Shown here piece by piece: positions 10,331 to 21,507 of a stretch of 64,000 nt of DNA (within the stretch, counting starts at the first letter, position 1; each line of letters starts with the position of its first letter). The notes below the pieces were generated by a model. That model made no database searches and was not told the origin of the DNA. It saw only the letters and a program-made list of their open reading frames with translations. Position numbers and translations under genes: made by a program. The stretch spans positions 8,454,501 through 8,518,500 of the forward strand of contig NC_062250.1 of the NCBI RefSeq assembly GCF_905475465.1. Reading direction: 5' to 3'. The DNA is from Pieris napi (lineage: Eukaryota; Arthropoda; Insecta; Lepidoptera; Pieridae).

Positions 10331-10665
10331 GGAAATTAGTAGAAAAAATATTCTATCGTGGATACCTAGTTATTAAAAAGTGGATAAACGTTGTGTTTAC
10401 TTAATTTTATTTTTCTGTGCTAATGCCAACATTGACAACCCCACCAAAATAGGTAAAAATTTAGTCCGCTTCTAGACTTTGTGTTGCCGCCGTCGCTTTC
10501 ATGTCAAAGGTCGCCGCCACTGCCCATGTTCTAAAGAATAAAATAAGTTTCCGGGTGCTCAGAACGGACGCAAATAGATTATGTTGTCCTCGCAAGGAAG
10601 AATGTAGTAGTAAGGATAGGTAGATTTTATAAAAATTGTTGTAAGTAATAAAAATATACCTAGTT
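10331..10665. other. Non-coding stretch with a short GC-rich patch
   Basis: Positions 10480-10525 are CG-rich (GCCGCCGTCGC, GTCGCCGCCACTG) in AT-rich surroundings. No reading frame of useful length or splice structure was found. It could be a first-exon or promoter remnant. Confidence 0.35.
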
Positions 10666-10670
10666 TATAT

Positions 10671-11102
10671 TATTACTAGCTGGCCTGGCGAACATCGTAC
10701 CGCCTAACAGTCGATTCTTTATTTGTTTAAAATACTTATTCTGCTATTCGGGACACCGGTCTAGCTAGTAAGATAAAAAAAGAAAATTGATAAGACAACA
10801 AATACATTATGTCAAAAAATAAAAAATTTACCTTCCCGGAACCCCTCCACTAACACTTGAACTTTATGCTATGGTATTAAAGTTCAAATTCACTTTTAAG
10901 TATTATTGCGAATATTTTGTATGGGAATATAGAAAAGTGTTGTTTTTAGACTGATTCACTCAATTTTATTTTAATTTTTCTCCGTAAGAACCATCTTCGT
11001 ACTTCAAGGTATATTATTAAAAAAAATCAGACAAATCGGTCAAACCGTTTTCATGTTATGTCGTGACAACGGAAAACGGGTTTCATTTTTATATATATAG
11101 AT
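10671..11102 (+). mobile_element. Helitron-like non-autonomous element
   Basis: It begins CTAGCTGGCCTGGCG and ends in a tract of TATATATATAG after an ACCGTTTTC/CGTGACAAC block. Other pieces of this type occur at 15890-16078, 19500-19700, 26585-26908 and 39515-39836. The CTAGCTGACC end and TATATA end fit Helitron/Helentron-type non-autonomous elements of Lepidoptera. A truncated LINE tail is an alternative. No protein is encoded. Confidence 0.5.
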
Positions 11103-11620
11103 TACCTATTATACCTTTTTAAAGAACATTGCACTGCAAAATTGGAAGTGGGTGATTTTAACAAACTTGAAACGTGGAAAAGCTCCAAATATGAGCGACG
11201 TCATATTGCTTTACGCATTTTGTTTTAAAATCATCGAGAATTGCAGTGTCGGTTTATCAACTTCTATCGTACCTACTCTAGTAGCGACTATTGTCTTCAG
11301 CGATGATTTACTAAATAAATAAAAATAATCGTCGTGTAGGTACGACGATTATTTTTCTAAGGAATACAATTTTGTTGTAGTAGGTACCTACATCGTTTCT
11401 TACTTACACATACTTTAACGACAGTACCTACGTAGAAAAGCGCGCCAGTCACGAGTACGACAAATTGCCTAAAAAATGTACCTACGCACACTGTAATGAA
11501 ATCTGCTAATCTCAACACAATGCCTGTAGCCTGCCTGCTATTATTGGTTGATGAACATTGTACATTGGTGAATGCTCCAGGATAGCCCGCAAGCCCCCAC
11601 AAATAGCAATAGGCAAATAG
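11103..11620. other. Non-coding stretch with a hairpin
   Basis: No gene seen. It contains the hairpin at 11321-11356 listed separately. Confidence 0.45.
11321..11356. repeat. Perfect 15-bp-stem hairpin
   Basis: AAAAATAATCGTCGT at 11321-11335 is exactly complementary to 11342-11356, with the 6-base loop GTAGGT. The stem ends in T runs, which resembles a terminator, but nothing nearby needs one and eukaryotic genes rarely use it. Its role is unknown. Confidence 0.75.
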
Positions 11621-11624
11621 GTAT

Positions 11625-11789
11625 TTGCAAGTCTTGCGAGACTTGCGAGACTCTTGCTGCAAGATCAAGACCAAGACCAAGACTGAGAGCGCAATACCAA
11701 GACCAAGACCAAGACCAGGTGTATTGACGCAAGACAATACCAAGACTGGCCTAAGTCTCGTCTTGGTCTTGCATTTGGGCAACACTAAA
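11625..11789 (-). repeat. CAAGAC-rich repeat, copy 2 (inverted)
   Basis: It is built of CAAGAC/CAAGACC hexamers with occasional CAATACC variants and ends TTTGGGCAACACT, the reverse complement of the start of copy 1. The left edge is diffuse. Several short frames across it in both directions are by-products of the hexamer periodicity, not genes. Confidence 0.75.
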
Positions 11790-12084
11790 GTACACGCACC
11801 CTTTTTTTATCTATTTATAGGTTAACAGCCATCACATATCGCCGCTTTTCCAATTTCATATTAATTATTATACAATTTAACGCTTTAAAAATCCAATTTA
11901 GTGCCGATCCAGATGAAACGTTTTTTATATAGGGAACGTATTTTTAATCTCAGGGATGAGTAAGTGTCCTAGTATACGAGTATAATGACGCTGCCAAGTA
12001 AAATTTCTTATAAAATCTGAAGGGTTCTGTAATTCTTGTGAATTCTTTCAAACTTAGTATCGAAAAGGTTAGTAAATAAAAAAA

Positions 12085-12435
12085 AACGTGTGGCACTCGG
12101 GGACTGCCGCGGTAAAGCTATTGCATAATTATTATTTTTTCAATTTATGCAAGTATAGTTATTTATTTATGCAGTATTTTTTTTCTTTGATATTTATTCA
12201 AGTTTTTTCTTTGATAAATTAATTCAATCTACCACTGTACCAGACTCAGACTAACTCGCCTGTATATTCTGTCTCACTCTAACGCGCACTAGCTGCATCG
12301 ATCTCGTCAGAGAGATGTGAATACGCAGTATGCGTTCTGTCCCGCTCTAACGCGCACGTTTTTTTTTCGTTACGGAATTTCTGGATTCGGTCTCCACGCT
12401 CCAGGCCCGCGATAGAAGCTATGCAATAGCTTAAA
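12085..12435. repeat. Probable transposon remnant with AAGCTATTGCATA inverted ends
   Basis: AAGCTATTGCATA at about 12115 is inverted as TATGCAATAGCTT at about 12419. Between them a block around CTCTAACGCGCAC occurs twice (about 12275 and 12343). The sequence is GC-richer than its flanks and is flanked by short A runs. No coding frame was found and class and exact borders are unknown. Confidence 0.4.
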
Positions 12436-12589
12436 AAATCTTATACTTTATAGCCATCAACTTTGTAACGATCTTCGTAAGAAGAATTTCCGAAATATGT
12501 TCAGTATTTTATGAGCGGACCAATATAACGATTTTTTCTTATAATATAAAAAAAAAAACAGTGTGGCGTTACAATCCTTGGTGTTGGTC

Positions 12590-12660
12590 TCTCATTAAAT
12601 AATAGTAAATGATCAGCCTTCCTGACATACGCCGTCCATTTTTGCCGGCCAGCCACTTTC
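12590..12660 (-). repeat. SINE family A fragment, degenerate
   Basis: GATCAGCCTTCCTGACATACGCCGTC matches the reverse complement of the body of the better-preserved copies. The tRNA-like head is lost. Confidence 0.5.
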
Positions 12661-12749
12661 CCTTGTTTTCCATTACAACCGAGTGTCGAATATGCTTATA
12701 GAAAGAAAAAATATTGAAGCGTAGCGGTGATTTGTACGCACAACCTAAT

Positions 12750-14285
12750 GGTTGAGGGCCTATTAGTATACATAATAATAAAAGAAATATAATTTATTTT
12801 ATTTATTTATTAATACTTCGCTGCATTAACATTATAAAAATTGAACATAATTAAATGATTTCTTCCAGGCAACCACTGTGAAAAAAAATGTATTAAATTA
12901 GGTAAGGCAAAAAGTGCTAAAATACAAAATACATATAGTTATTAAGACAAAACTAAACAGGAACAAAAAAAAAGAATACATAAAAAATAAAAAGTGCACA
13001 TGAATCACGATCATTTTAGTTCTATAATTAGTGAAGACATTGAATAACAAATTTATTTAATAAAAGGTATTTACACCTAAATATTTATATATTATGTATA
13101 ATATAACATAATGTTTGAAGGTTTGTGTGTGTTTGTGTTTTTTGTTTGTGTTTATTCTTTTTTTATTATCTATAAACTCTGGTTTTGATTTTTAATTTTT
13201 TGTCTCTTTTATCATCTATTCAGGATAAGCCCTATTCAATATATTAAGAGAAATCAGAAAGTTTTTGTGCTTGACTTGCTTTTAAACGAAATTATGAGAT
13301 TCTCAGGTAACTTAAGAAATCAAATGCCAAACTTTTCTAGTACATTTTAGTATAGAATCACCTCGTCAGCTCTTTTAGCTTTCTTGTATAACTTTCTATA
13401 GTTCTGAAAACGTAAACACATTTTCTAACAATGTTACTCTATATATCTATTTGTGTATATTGTTTATAATAAAGGCAGCAAATTGATTTTCGTCTAAATA
13501 ACTTACTTTTTTAAAGAATTGTAAAAGGAATTACTTGAGCTGTGAGTTGTTATTTTGTTTATTTTATTTTTTAAACATTTATAAAAACCATAAAGTTTGT
13601 TTTGATGGTGAGCATTGTATATTATTTTGGTCACGGCTTATATCCTTAAAGATAATCTTTTGTAAGGTTTATTTTTAAAGATCAAACATTGTGTAAAAAA
13701 GGCAATAACCATATTATGCTTATTTGATTAACAGGAATACTACGCACAAATTAACAGTATTTCATAATGTCCAAAATGTTACGCGGAACTCTAAAACCTA
13801 CAAGCCCGTCGTATCCATAAAGTTAAAGCGCTTCGGGGCATTACATCCTCTCAAATTGAAGTAGGTCAAATGTCTAGATTGCCTCGTACAAACTCGCACC
13901 ACCTTTAGGATTATAAAGTAAGAGATATAAGACCAAATAGGGACCTATTTTTCTTAAAGACTTTTGCTTTTCTGATTTGCACGGTCTGGTTAAGGTTTCA
14001 TCATAATATGTGCTATCACCTGAATGTTAACTATATTGTATCAATGTAAAATTAATCTAGTAATAGATTTATGTGCGTATCACTGCATTATAAAAGCATT
14101 GGACTGCCTCATTTCTGAATCTCTTTGATGCCTTAACAGCAGCCCTTTGGGCTCTTTATAATTTCCACTTCGCTGAAGGTAGCTACTGCACTTCTCTACT
14201 ACTGAGAGCTCACACAAAATACATATGCTAAGACATAACATTTATTACTAACAAAAACACTACATACTTAAGACTTACTGCTACA
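12750..14285. other. Non-coding stretch
   Basis: Very AT-rich, with (TTTA)n-like runs at about 12790-12820 and a TGTGTTTG-rich tract at about 13120-13160. A short frame after AACAG at about 13733 ends quickly and is not supported. No gene seen. Confidence 0.5.
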
Positions 14286-14295
14286 TTCTTAGGAC

Positions 14296-14415
14296 TTAGG
14301 GTACTTCAAGAAAGATGCGTACCGATTCCTAAAATCTCGCGAGCCCTCTGCGCGAACATCAGATGAGCCTCCGTTTACTTCTGTCCAGTCTGTTTACCTC
14401 TTATTCTTAAAAAAC
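14296..14415 (+). pseudogene. LINE pol C-terminus fragment (jockey/CR1 type)
   Basis: In the + direction the DNA reads GTFKKDAYRFLKSREPSA, matching the C-terminal FKKRAYQFLKGR-type motif of the copies at 41823 and 56264. Only the last part of the reverse-transcriptase protein and the 3' end are present, as is usual for 5'-truncated insertions. Confidence 0.6.
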
Positions 14416-15044
14416 AAAAGAAGTAAAGTATTAGAGGCCCTTCAATGTTTACTATTCGGACTTCTAATAAACTAACGAATACTACGGTATTACCTAAAGT
14501 AGTATTTACTAAACCATAGACAACGTATAAATTTATCATAAAACAGCTATGTAGTTACACTAACTAGAGTAGCTATTAAGAAGAGTGTGACCAATAAAGT
14601 GACCCACACTAAATGATTTAGAGTTCAAAGCTCAAGTCTGACTTATCATATTTATAGAACTAAATTTCTGAGAATTAGTAACATATTAGGTTGACTTACA
14701 GTCCCCAGTGCACTATGATGTCAGCATTTCATCGGGATTTTCTTAAAGTAGACGTCTGCAAACTTATTTATTACATACATTTAACTTTGGGTTCTCGAAT
14801 AAATGTGACATATTCGTTTGAAATTGACTCAGTGTTGAGTGGAATATTAAACATTTATTGGGGTTATTTTTGGGATTTTTATTGATGGTCAAGTCTGTCA
14901 GTCAAATATGATTTTATATGTTGTATTTAGTTTAGGTAAATGAAATTTTACATTAAGAACCTTTAAATATCGTTACTTTTTACAGTAAGAGATATTGAAT
15001 TTTTTACTATCTGTATCTGTTTAACTATCTGTTGTGGTCTTTGG

Positions 15045-15125
15045 CAGAATAACCAGCGCTGTAGAACAGTCTGCTCCTCAGCATTATACTGAGCCAGGGC
15101 CAATTACAAGCACACACACATTACA
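15045..15125 (-). repeat. Dispersed repeat with GGCCCTGGCTCAG motif, copy 1
   Basis: A block around CCAGCGCTGTAGAACA and TGAGCCAGGGCCAATTACA recurs at about 50300-50365. It is probably the 3' untranslated part of a non-LTR retrotransposon in reverse orientation. A (TG)n microsatellite follows at 15175-15190. Confidence 0.55.
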
Positions 15126-15129
15126 CAAT

Positions 15130-15715
15130 TAAAACGTACATTGTTTTTTAAAAGAAAAAAATTGTTATCTGAAAGGTGTGTGTGTGTGTTTTAATAAAGG
15201 CAGGATTATATTATTATATTATATGTCGCAGATAAAAAACTGGGCCTGAAAAAAACGGCGCCACAGAGCATGTAAATTGTAAACGCAGCCATAGTCAATT
15301 GCTATTAATTATTAACAGGCACTGTTTATTACAACTAAGAATTTCTTTTTGAAAATGAATAAATTATCCGAAAGAGCAGGACTTTTTCTTCTTCTACCAC
15401 ATCTACTTTTTAATGTAGTATTGGTGATTCACCTCTTATAAAATTAAATTAAACAGACAAATAATAAAATATCTTATGCAATCACAATCTCGGGAATCGC
15501 AATAGCAAGAATTCAATATGTGAATACTGAGCGACAAACGCAGCCTCCAGCGTCTGTCAATCGGTACAAGATTAATACCAACCTTCGAAGTCTTCGAACC
15601 AATATATTCCAGAGAAAATATTGAATCGCAGAAACAATGCTACAAACAAATTGTTTTGACTTCAATTCACGAGTTTTTCGGTTAGTACTAGACAAATATT
15701 TCTGGTTTATTCAGT
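15130..15715. other. Non-coding stretch
   Basis: A short TG microsatellite lies at 15175-15190. No gene seen. Confidence 0.45.
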
Positions 15716-15717
15716 AT

Positions 15718-15785
15718 TCAAAATAGCCTTTATTCATTTAGGTAACACGATGCACACTGTATGAAAGTTATTAAAAAACAAATCA
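15718..15785 (-). repeat. LINE 3'-end fragment
   Basis: On the minus strand the sequence reads ACCTAAATGAATAAAGGC toward the A-rich end, typical of CR1-like LINE tails in Lepidoptera. It is short and not otherwise classifiable. Confidence 0.4.
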
Positions 15786-15889
15786 AGGGCGTCGTGCAGA
15801 GAAGGACTGGCAATAAATTTAATCTCGTTTGTACGAAATGTTTAAATTAACAATGCCCCCCTTTTGAACTTAATAATATAATCTTTATA

Positions 15890-16078
15890 TATATAATTCT
15901 CTCAAACGACTGGACCGATTTTGATGAAATTTTTTGTGTGTGTTCAAGGGGATCTGGGAATGGTTTAGATTCACAAATCAGCCCGCCAGATGGCGCTGCA
16001 GTCGGTACTTTCATACTTTGCTTTACTAATTGCTTGAAATATCATGCAGGACAACGTCTGTCGGGTCCACTAGTCTAT
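15890..16078 (-). mobile_element. Helitron-like element
   Basis: From one end TATATATATAATTCTC, through ACGACTGGACCGATTTTGATGA, to the other end GACAACGTCTGTCGGGTCCACTAGT. This is the same end pair as the 26585 and 39515 copies. No coding content. Confidence 0.55.
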
Positions 16079-16215
16079 ATATAAAAGTTAATCCCTATTT
16101 CCCTTGGTCACAGCATTACGCGTGAAAGGCTGGGCCGATTTTGCTAATTCTTTTTTGTCGTGTTTTTTGTTGTCAGGAGAAGGTTCTTATGAAAGAAAAA
16201 AAACAGAAGATTGTG
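16079..16215 (-). mobile_element. Second Helitron-like fragment, adjacent
   Basis: It begins CTATATATAAAAGTTAATCC directly after the previous element and carries GGCTGGGCCGATTTTGC and GTTGTCAGGAGAAGG. A related piece occurs at about 34440-34520. The right border is unclear. Confidence 0.45.
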
Positions 16216-16587
16216 CGGAAAATTAGAAAATTTAAGAATACTTAACCATTACAATAAGTAATTCTGACTTTTGTTACGATAGCAAATTTTTTTTAAACCT
16301 TATGGCGTTTGATATGTTGTATATCATAAAGCATAAGAATAATAAACACTTTGTTTCTGAAATATTTTTTTAGTTAATTATACCAATTTTAAATCAATAT
16401 TCATAGTTACGACAGGACAACGGGTTAATATATTATAATGACACATAAACCATTGTGTTTAATTTCTTGTATAAATGTAGTCCCATAACACAAAGGACAG
16501 ATTCATAGAGACTATCTCTGTTTCATATATGTGTAAAATTATATTTCCTTTAAAGAACTAAGTGATCAGTCTTTTCATTGTAACCAG

Positions 16588-16680
16588 ACTTACCAGTTTC
16601 CTCGCGATGTTTTCCTTCGCCATACGAGTTGTTGCGCATAAAGAAAAGAAATTGCTAGTTGCTCAACCACTTGGGTAATT
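16588..16680 (-). repeat. SINE family A fragment
   Basis: CGCGATGTTTTCCTTCGCC and the downstream GCGCATAAAGAAAAG match the reverse complement of the SINE body (GAAGGAAAACATCGTGAGG). Head and tail are degraded. Confidence 0.55.
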
Positions 16681-16689
16681 TGTTCGAAA

Positions 16690-17235
16690 ATAATACATAA
16701 GTAAATCTGAAATAGGAACGCGAATGCTGTAATAATTTATTACGTTGTGTTAACCGTAAGCTTTTGTTTGAAGTTGAGATTGTATTTAACTTATAAGGGG
16801 TAATATTTGAATGCGACCTTGCGTTATGAATTAATATATACGGCCTGCTTTGTATGCTTATACGATTATACAGCTTGTAACCCTCTGAGTTCCAGCAAAG
16901 TTAAAGTAAGATTAGTTAGATTAGATTAAGATTTAATTCCTGCTTAAGGCATATAGTTTGTTTATAATCTTAGGGAAATATATTGTCTTATACAAAATAT
17001 TAAACAAATATATATTTATTTCATATTCCAAAACAATTCGCTAATGAGGTGCTGGGTCAACCCGGGATTTTTTCAAAACATTGAAATTTTGTATTTTCAA
17101 TATATGGCGAGGAGGCCGATGGCTGGCCATGCGTCATACTCGTGAACGGGTGCCACTTGTGGTGACTGGTCGGACTTGAATTCGTGTATGCGGTGATGTT
17201 AGTTATTTCGACTATGTATCTGCGTGTTGCTCCCA
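16690..17235. other. Non-coding stretch
   Basis: Positions 17100-17240 are GC-richer (GGCGAGGAGGCCGATGGCTGG) and end in GAGACTGTAAGTG, which could be a splice donor. No open frame supports an exon, and the sequence runs directly into a LINE tail. Confidence 0.35.
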
Positions 17236-17329
17236 CGAGACTGTAAGTGCGTGCTTTTATTTCAACATGCCTACTGCTGATAGAGAAAAACTATTATTTA
17301 CTTAAGATGTCATGTCTAACATGGTGTTA

Positions 17330-17535
17330 TGGTTGCAGTTCCTTACAAACTATGTATAAAACAAAAAAACATGCCAGTTCTTCTGCTCTGTTCTACGCCC
17401 TTGATTTGATAACTAGCAGTAAATGTAAAATTAGAAGCATTTAATATGTATTTCCTTATTTTTGACGTTCATTAGTGTACATTGTGTTACCTATAATATA
17501 AATAATTTTAATTTGATTTAAAAAAAAAAAAACAT
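17330..17535 (+). repeat. CR1/Zenon-like LINE 3' end, copy 1
   Basis: CATGCCAGTTCTTCTG, then TACGCCCTTGA, GTAAATGTAAA, a weak ATATAAATAATTTTAATTTGA tail and poly-A. The same order appears at 23960-24070. This is the 3' untranslated tail of a CR1-group non-LTR element; no pol codons are kept. Confidence 0.55.
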
Positions 17536-17539
17536 AGTG

Positions 17540-18450
17540 TGGTAAATTGGTATTTTCTCGATCTCACTTGATGCTAGGCCCGCTCGACTCATGAGGGTTA
17601 AACCAAAACAGTGAGGTAAGGCAAAGGAGGCTGGATCTAATTGCCTAAAATTTATCAATAAAACAAATGCCAACTAAGGCTAACATAAATTATTGGTTTA
17701 ATACTCTTTTCACAATCTGTGGGAACTAGAGGTTGTTCTACCATTCTATTTTACGTATAGCCGTTCATTATGCACGAGTTCCGATCCCTTTAGGATATGG
17801 AACGTCGAATGTCGGTTTTTGAGGGAATTTTAATGAATCAAAGAGTAAAGGATGCGGGAAATTGAAAGAACAACACGAGTGGAAGAACTTCCCGTTATAA
17901 CCTTTGTACTTTGTTAATATCAAGAAAAAATATAATCGTTTAACAATATTTAATATGGTGCCACCTCCCATTTGATACTGCGGTTCTAATTTCGATTTCA
18001 GTGAATTACTTTTAACATTTGGAAGGTAGGGAACTAATGATCGCTGACCGTCCTGTTGCCTATCAAGAAATTCGTATTCCTTGGAGACTTGTGAGATTTT
18101 ATTAATTTGTCACAGTTTTATATAAGAAACCAATGCAAAAGGGTTATTGTAATGGAATATAAAACTAATAAGGTGACATCTAATAATAATATATTTAACA
18201 TCGTCGCACGTACACATATTTCAAGAGATTAGAAACTATTATTTTATTAGAAAAATATATTTTATTTATTAAGATATACTTCTATAGCTATCTATTATTT
18301 ACTAATAGTTATATATATTTAAAAGAAGTGAAAGAAACGCAAATGTCGCGCCGCCGCAGCCTTTAAACCGCATGTATATATGTATAGTCATGCTTCACAT
18401 AGAACTGCAATACAAATATTACTTCAAAATTTTTTTGAAATAATATATAT
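17540..18450. other. Non-coding stretch
   Basis: AT-rich. No convincing exon, RNA gene or repeat boundary found. Confidence 0.45.
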
Positions 18451-18455
18451 GTTAA

Positions 18456-18761
18456 CGTAAAATTGTAAACACCGTTAGATTGTAATCTATCTCGCGAGAT
18501 TATAAACTGTCGAAAGATTGTGAACCTCAACGAACTGCTTACAATTTAACGTATTATTATTCGGTAGATTGTACTACACTAACTTAGTTATCATTCAAAC
18601 TTCTTTGGTCAATTACAGATTAATTTTACTTCCCAACAATTTCATATAACTACCGAATAATACTACGTTAAATTGTAAGCAGTTCGTTGAGGTTCACAAT
18701 CTTTCGACAGTTTACAATCTCGCGAGATAGATTACAATCTAACGGTGTTTACAATTTTACG
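18456..18761. mobile_element. Foldback MITE with about 110-bp terminal inverted repeats
   Basis: Both ends start CGTAAAATTGTAAACACCG and stay paired for about 110 bp with about two mismatches, leaving roughly 80 bp in the middle. Inside each arm a motif of the form AGATT(G/A)T(A/G)AAC/ATC recurs three times at about 20-bp steps, separated by CTCGCG and CTGTCGA spacers. There is no coding content, and I could not define a clean target duplication. Confidence 0.8.
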
Positions 18762-18764
18762 GTG

Positions 18765-19498
18765 ACATATATACTGCAGATAAAATTTAATCTAGGGTTC
18801 AAAAGGTTCCTCAGGTTAAAAGGGTTCCTCTTTTAGAAAATGTTTAGTCCCCAACCAATTAGGAGATCCAAATAAAATTTAAAACTAAGATCCGGAAAAT
18901 GTATATTTAATTGCATTCAGTCATTTCTGTATTGTAATGGGGCAAGGCCAGAGAGAGGGATGGAGTTATGGGTGCATCTGTGGGTGCGAGTGAGAAACGC
19001 GGGTCACAGGTACAGTGGCCTGACCTAGTTTCCGTTGTAAATATTGATTTGTTGACCTCCTTCTACCTGTTGCTTTGCCCAACCCAAGGCTGTATGCAGG
19101 ATTACACTTGGGCTCTTAATAAATGATTCACTTCTAAGGGGCTGAAGTGCCTTTATGTAAGCCTCTTTGAGACTTAAAATATTTCTACGTTAATTAGGAC
19201 TTTCCTTTGTTCAGAGTATATCTTTATTTCTTTCAATGCCTTATTGGTAGATTAAAGATTCTTATACAGACAAGAACCGTAAATATTATAGCAAATACTA
19301 AATAGTTTATATGTTAATAATTGTTAAATTCATAACTTTTCTCGTAAAACACCGTTACTGTAACACGTTGTTACAAATTATATGCAACGAATTATGCATA
19401 TGATGTGATACATTACATTACATACATTAGTTTATACAGGTTTAAACACACGTTTTTGAAAACGAATAAGAGAACTTTAGATAATGATAATTATATTA
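18765..19498. other. Non-coding stretch
   Basis: Positions 18940-19110 are GC-richer than average but are broken by stops in all frames I read. No gene is assigned. Confidence 0.4.
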
Positions 19499-19700
19499 CT
19501 AGCTGACCCGACGGACGTTGTCTTGCCATAAAATGATTATTACACTATTAACAATGGGGCCTGGTTGTAGCAAGTGAAAATTAAGTGTTACATGTATTGT
19601 TATTGCCAAATCATATAAAATGTCTTAAAAAAATTGGGTGGCCCCCTTCGGGTTTTAATGTTGGGAAAAGAAAACGTCTATTTTGCCTTGCATTTACGTG
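19499..19700 (+). mobile_element. Helitron-like end, truncated
   Basis: It starts ACTAGCTGACCCGACGGACG and continues with GGTGGCCCCCTTCGGG. It matches the CTAGC end of the other Helitron-like copies but the other end is missing. Confidence 0.45.
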
Positions 19701-19783
19701 TATTTATTACACATTTATTCCTTTTTTGACCTATGTAAATTTAAAGTTTTTAACGAAATATTTAAGGATGTTTTCTGTTTCAG

Positions 19784-19883
19784 CTTGGGTTCTGGGCTGG
19801 CTTATGTGCAAGACAGTTCCATACGTGCAGGGATTATCAGTCGCCGCCTCCGTCTACAGTCTTGTTGCGGTCTCACTCGACAG
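19784..19883 (+). CDS. Internal exon of a neuropeptide GPCR (SIFamide/NPFF receptor-like), TM3
   Basis: A 100-bp exon lies between a strong acceptor (TTTTCTGTTTCAG, ending 19783) and a strong donor (GTATGT, 19884). It enters with two bases of a split codon and leaves with two bases (AG) of the Arg codon of the DRY/F motif. The 32 complete codons read WVLGWLMCKTVPYVQGL then SVAASVYSLVAVSLD. Recognisable are the Cys at the top of TM3 that pairs with extracellular loop 2, the QGxSVxASV signature shared by NPFF and SIFamide receptors, and the LDR at the cytoplasmic end of TM3. An intron at the DRY Arg is a known recurrent position in rhodopsin-family receptors. The flanking exons were not found, so the introns on both sides are long and much of the surrounding DNA may be intronic. 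Related peptide receptors cannot be excluded, but a rhodopsin-family receptor exon is close to certain. Confidence 0.8.
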
Positions 19884-19889
19884 GTATGT

Positions 19890-21505
19890 ACCTTGCTATA
19901 GCGCTTTGAAAGAAGAAATTATCGACGACACTATATTATATAAAAACTCTATGTTTCAATCGGCATTCTACCGCAGTGAGCTAAAACAAACCAAAATTCA
20001 TTTACAATAACGCTTTTGCGAATTATAAAGTATTTTTGTTTTTAGGCATATTACATGTTTACATAAATTAAAAGTTGGAATAAGAAAAAGTGATAATATA
20101 TTTTTAAAATTATTTCTGTCTTCGTTATTATTTCTCAACATTTATGTTATTGTTTCCCTTTCTAATAAGTACAGTTATGAAGATTGTATAGGCCCTGTTT
20201 ATCTAATTTCCTTAAAAAAATTATTTTCATTTTTCTAAGAAAATTATTATTTGTCGCGTTAAAGTGCAAGATATATATTTTTAATGTTACTAACCGTAAC
20301 CCCTTAACCATAGACTATTATAATAACGTTAAAAATACTCTTTCCCTTTATATGTACTATAATGTCACGCACACAACTGACCCTTGCACTTACCTAATAT
20401 GGAAATAGGATTGAAGGTCTATCTATTTCAATACCCACTCAATTTAGCGTGTAATCCAATAAATAGCGGAGTCAATTGCAAGGAAAGTGTGACCTTGTTG
20501 TGCGTCGGACAGCAAACTTGACCCAAATGCGGTCCCATATCCCTTATGCTAATGGCTAAAGTTCTTGAGCGCGCGTTAAATTGTCTAAAAAGGTTTTAGC
20601 GAAAGGGTTTGACGACTTTTTAGAAACGGAATTAAAAACAATAAATGTTTTTATATAATTCAATAAATAACACTGAACATAAGGCATACGTACAAATGTA
20701 TTAAAATAATAACCCGCTATTTTATTTTATAGTCTAAAATAACAGAGGACATACTGGCGCGGAAGAAAACTGCAAAACTGTAAATTCAAACACAACAATT
20801 ATTTTTTATCTCCCTTTTACGCATTAAAGATGGCATTACGAAATAAAGGACTAACATATTTCTTCGTTTGCTATTCTAGCTCGGCTCTTTTTCTTATTTT
20901 AAGTAATTAAAGATGAAATTATATATTTTGATTGGTTGATTACATCTGCTTTAACAACCGGTTTCGTTCACATTATAACACTTAAAATATTAAAATTCGC
21001 GGTTATCAGATGATGTAAAAATATCATTAATTACGAATTTCAAACTTCAGATAAAACTTTATTAATAAATTTAAAAGCAAGAGGCTTTTAAAAATTGTAG
21101 CCTAAATCTCTTTTCTGAACATTTTAATCACTTTTAAACTCGAAACTTTGTAAAACTTTTGGTACCGGAAACTTGACGTAAGCTTACCTGTCCCATAATT
21201 TCATGCCCCCACCTTGACCTGGCTTATGGGCCTTATTATAATGAGCTGGTATTATGCCCCAAATTCCATCGATGGCCTTGCGTGCCAAAAATTTATCAAT
21301 GCAATGGAAATTCGCGAGCCCCGAGAGGAAACTTGAATTTTGCTATTCGGAAATACAATATGGTAATGAAGAATGATATTACGTGAATTGCAGGAATGCT
21401 AATCATTCGTTGGCGTTATGATAGAACTGTATCATTGTAATGTTACACAACACCTCACGTCACTTCACAAATGTTCCTACATAGTAATAAAAATAAATAA
21501 AAGTA
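19890..21505 (+). other. Probable intron or downstream non-coding DNA of the GPCR gene
   Basis: No further transmembrane exon was recognised. Open frames here are short and A/T-driven. Nothing repetitive stands out. Confidence 0.45.
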
Positions 21506-21507
21506 CC

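Noticed and set aside
11640..11730. CRISPR-like or satellite array of CAAGAC
   Set aside because: Unit length is 6 bases with no spacers, in a eukaryotic genome, and the termini match a dispersed repeat.
19585..20010. 141-codon + strand frame as a whole gene
   Set aside because: Only 19784-19883 is receptor-like; the rest is intron read through splice sites and a Helitron-like end.
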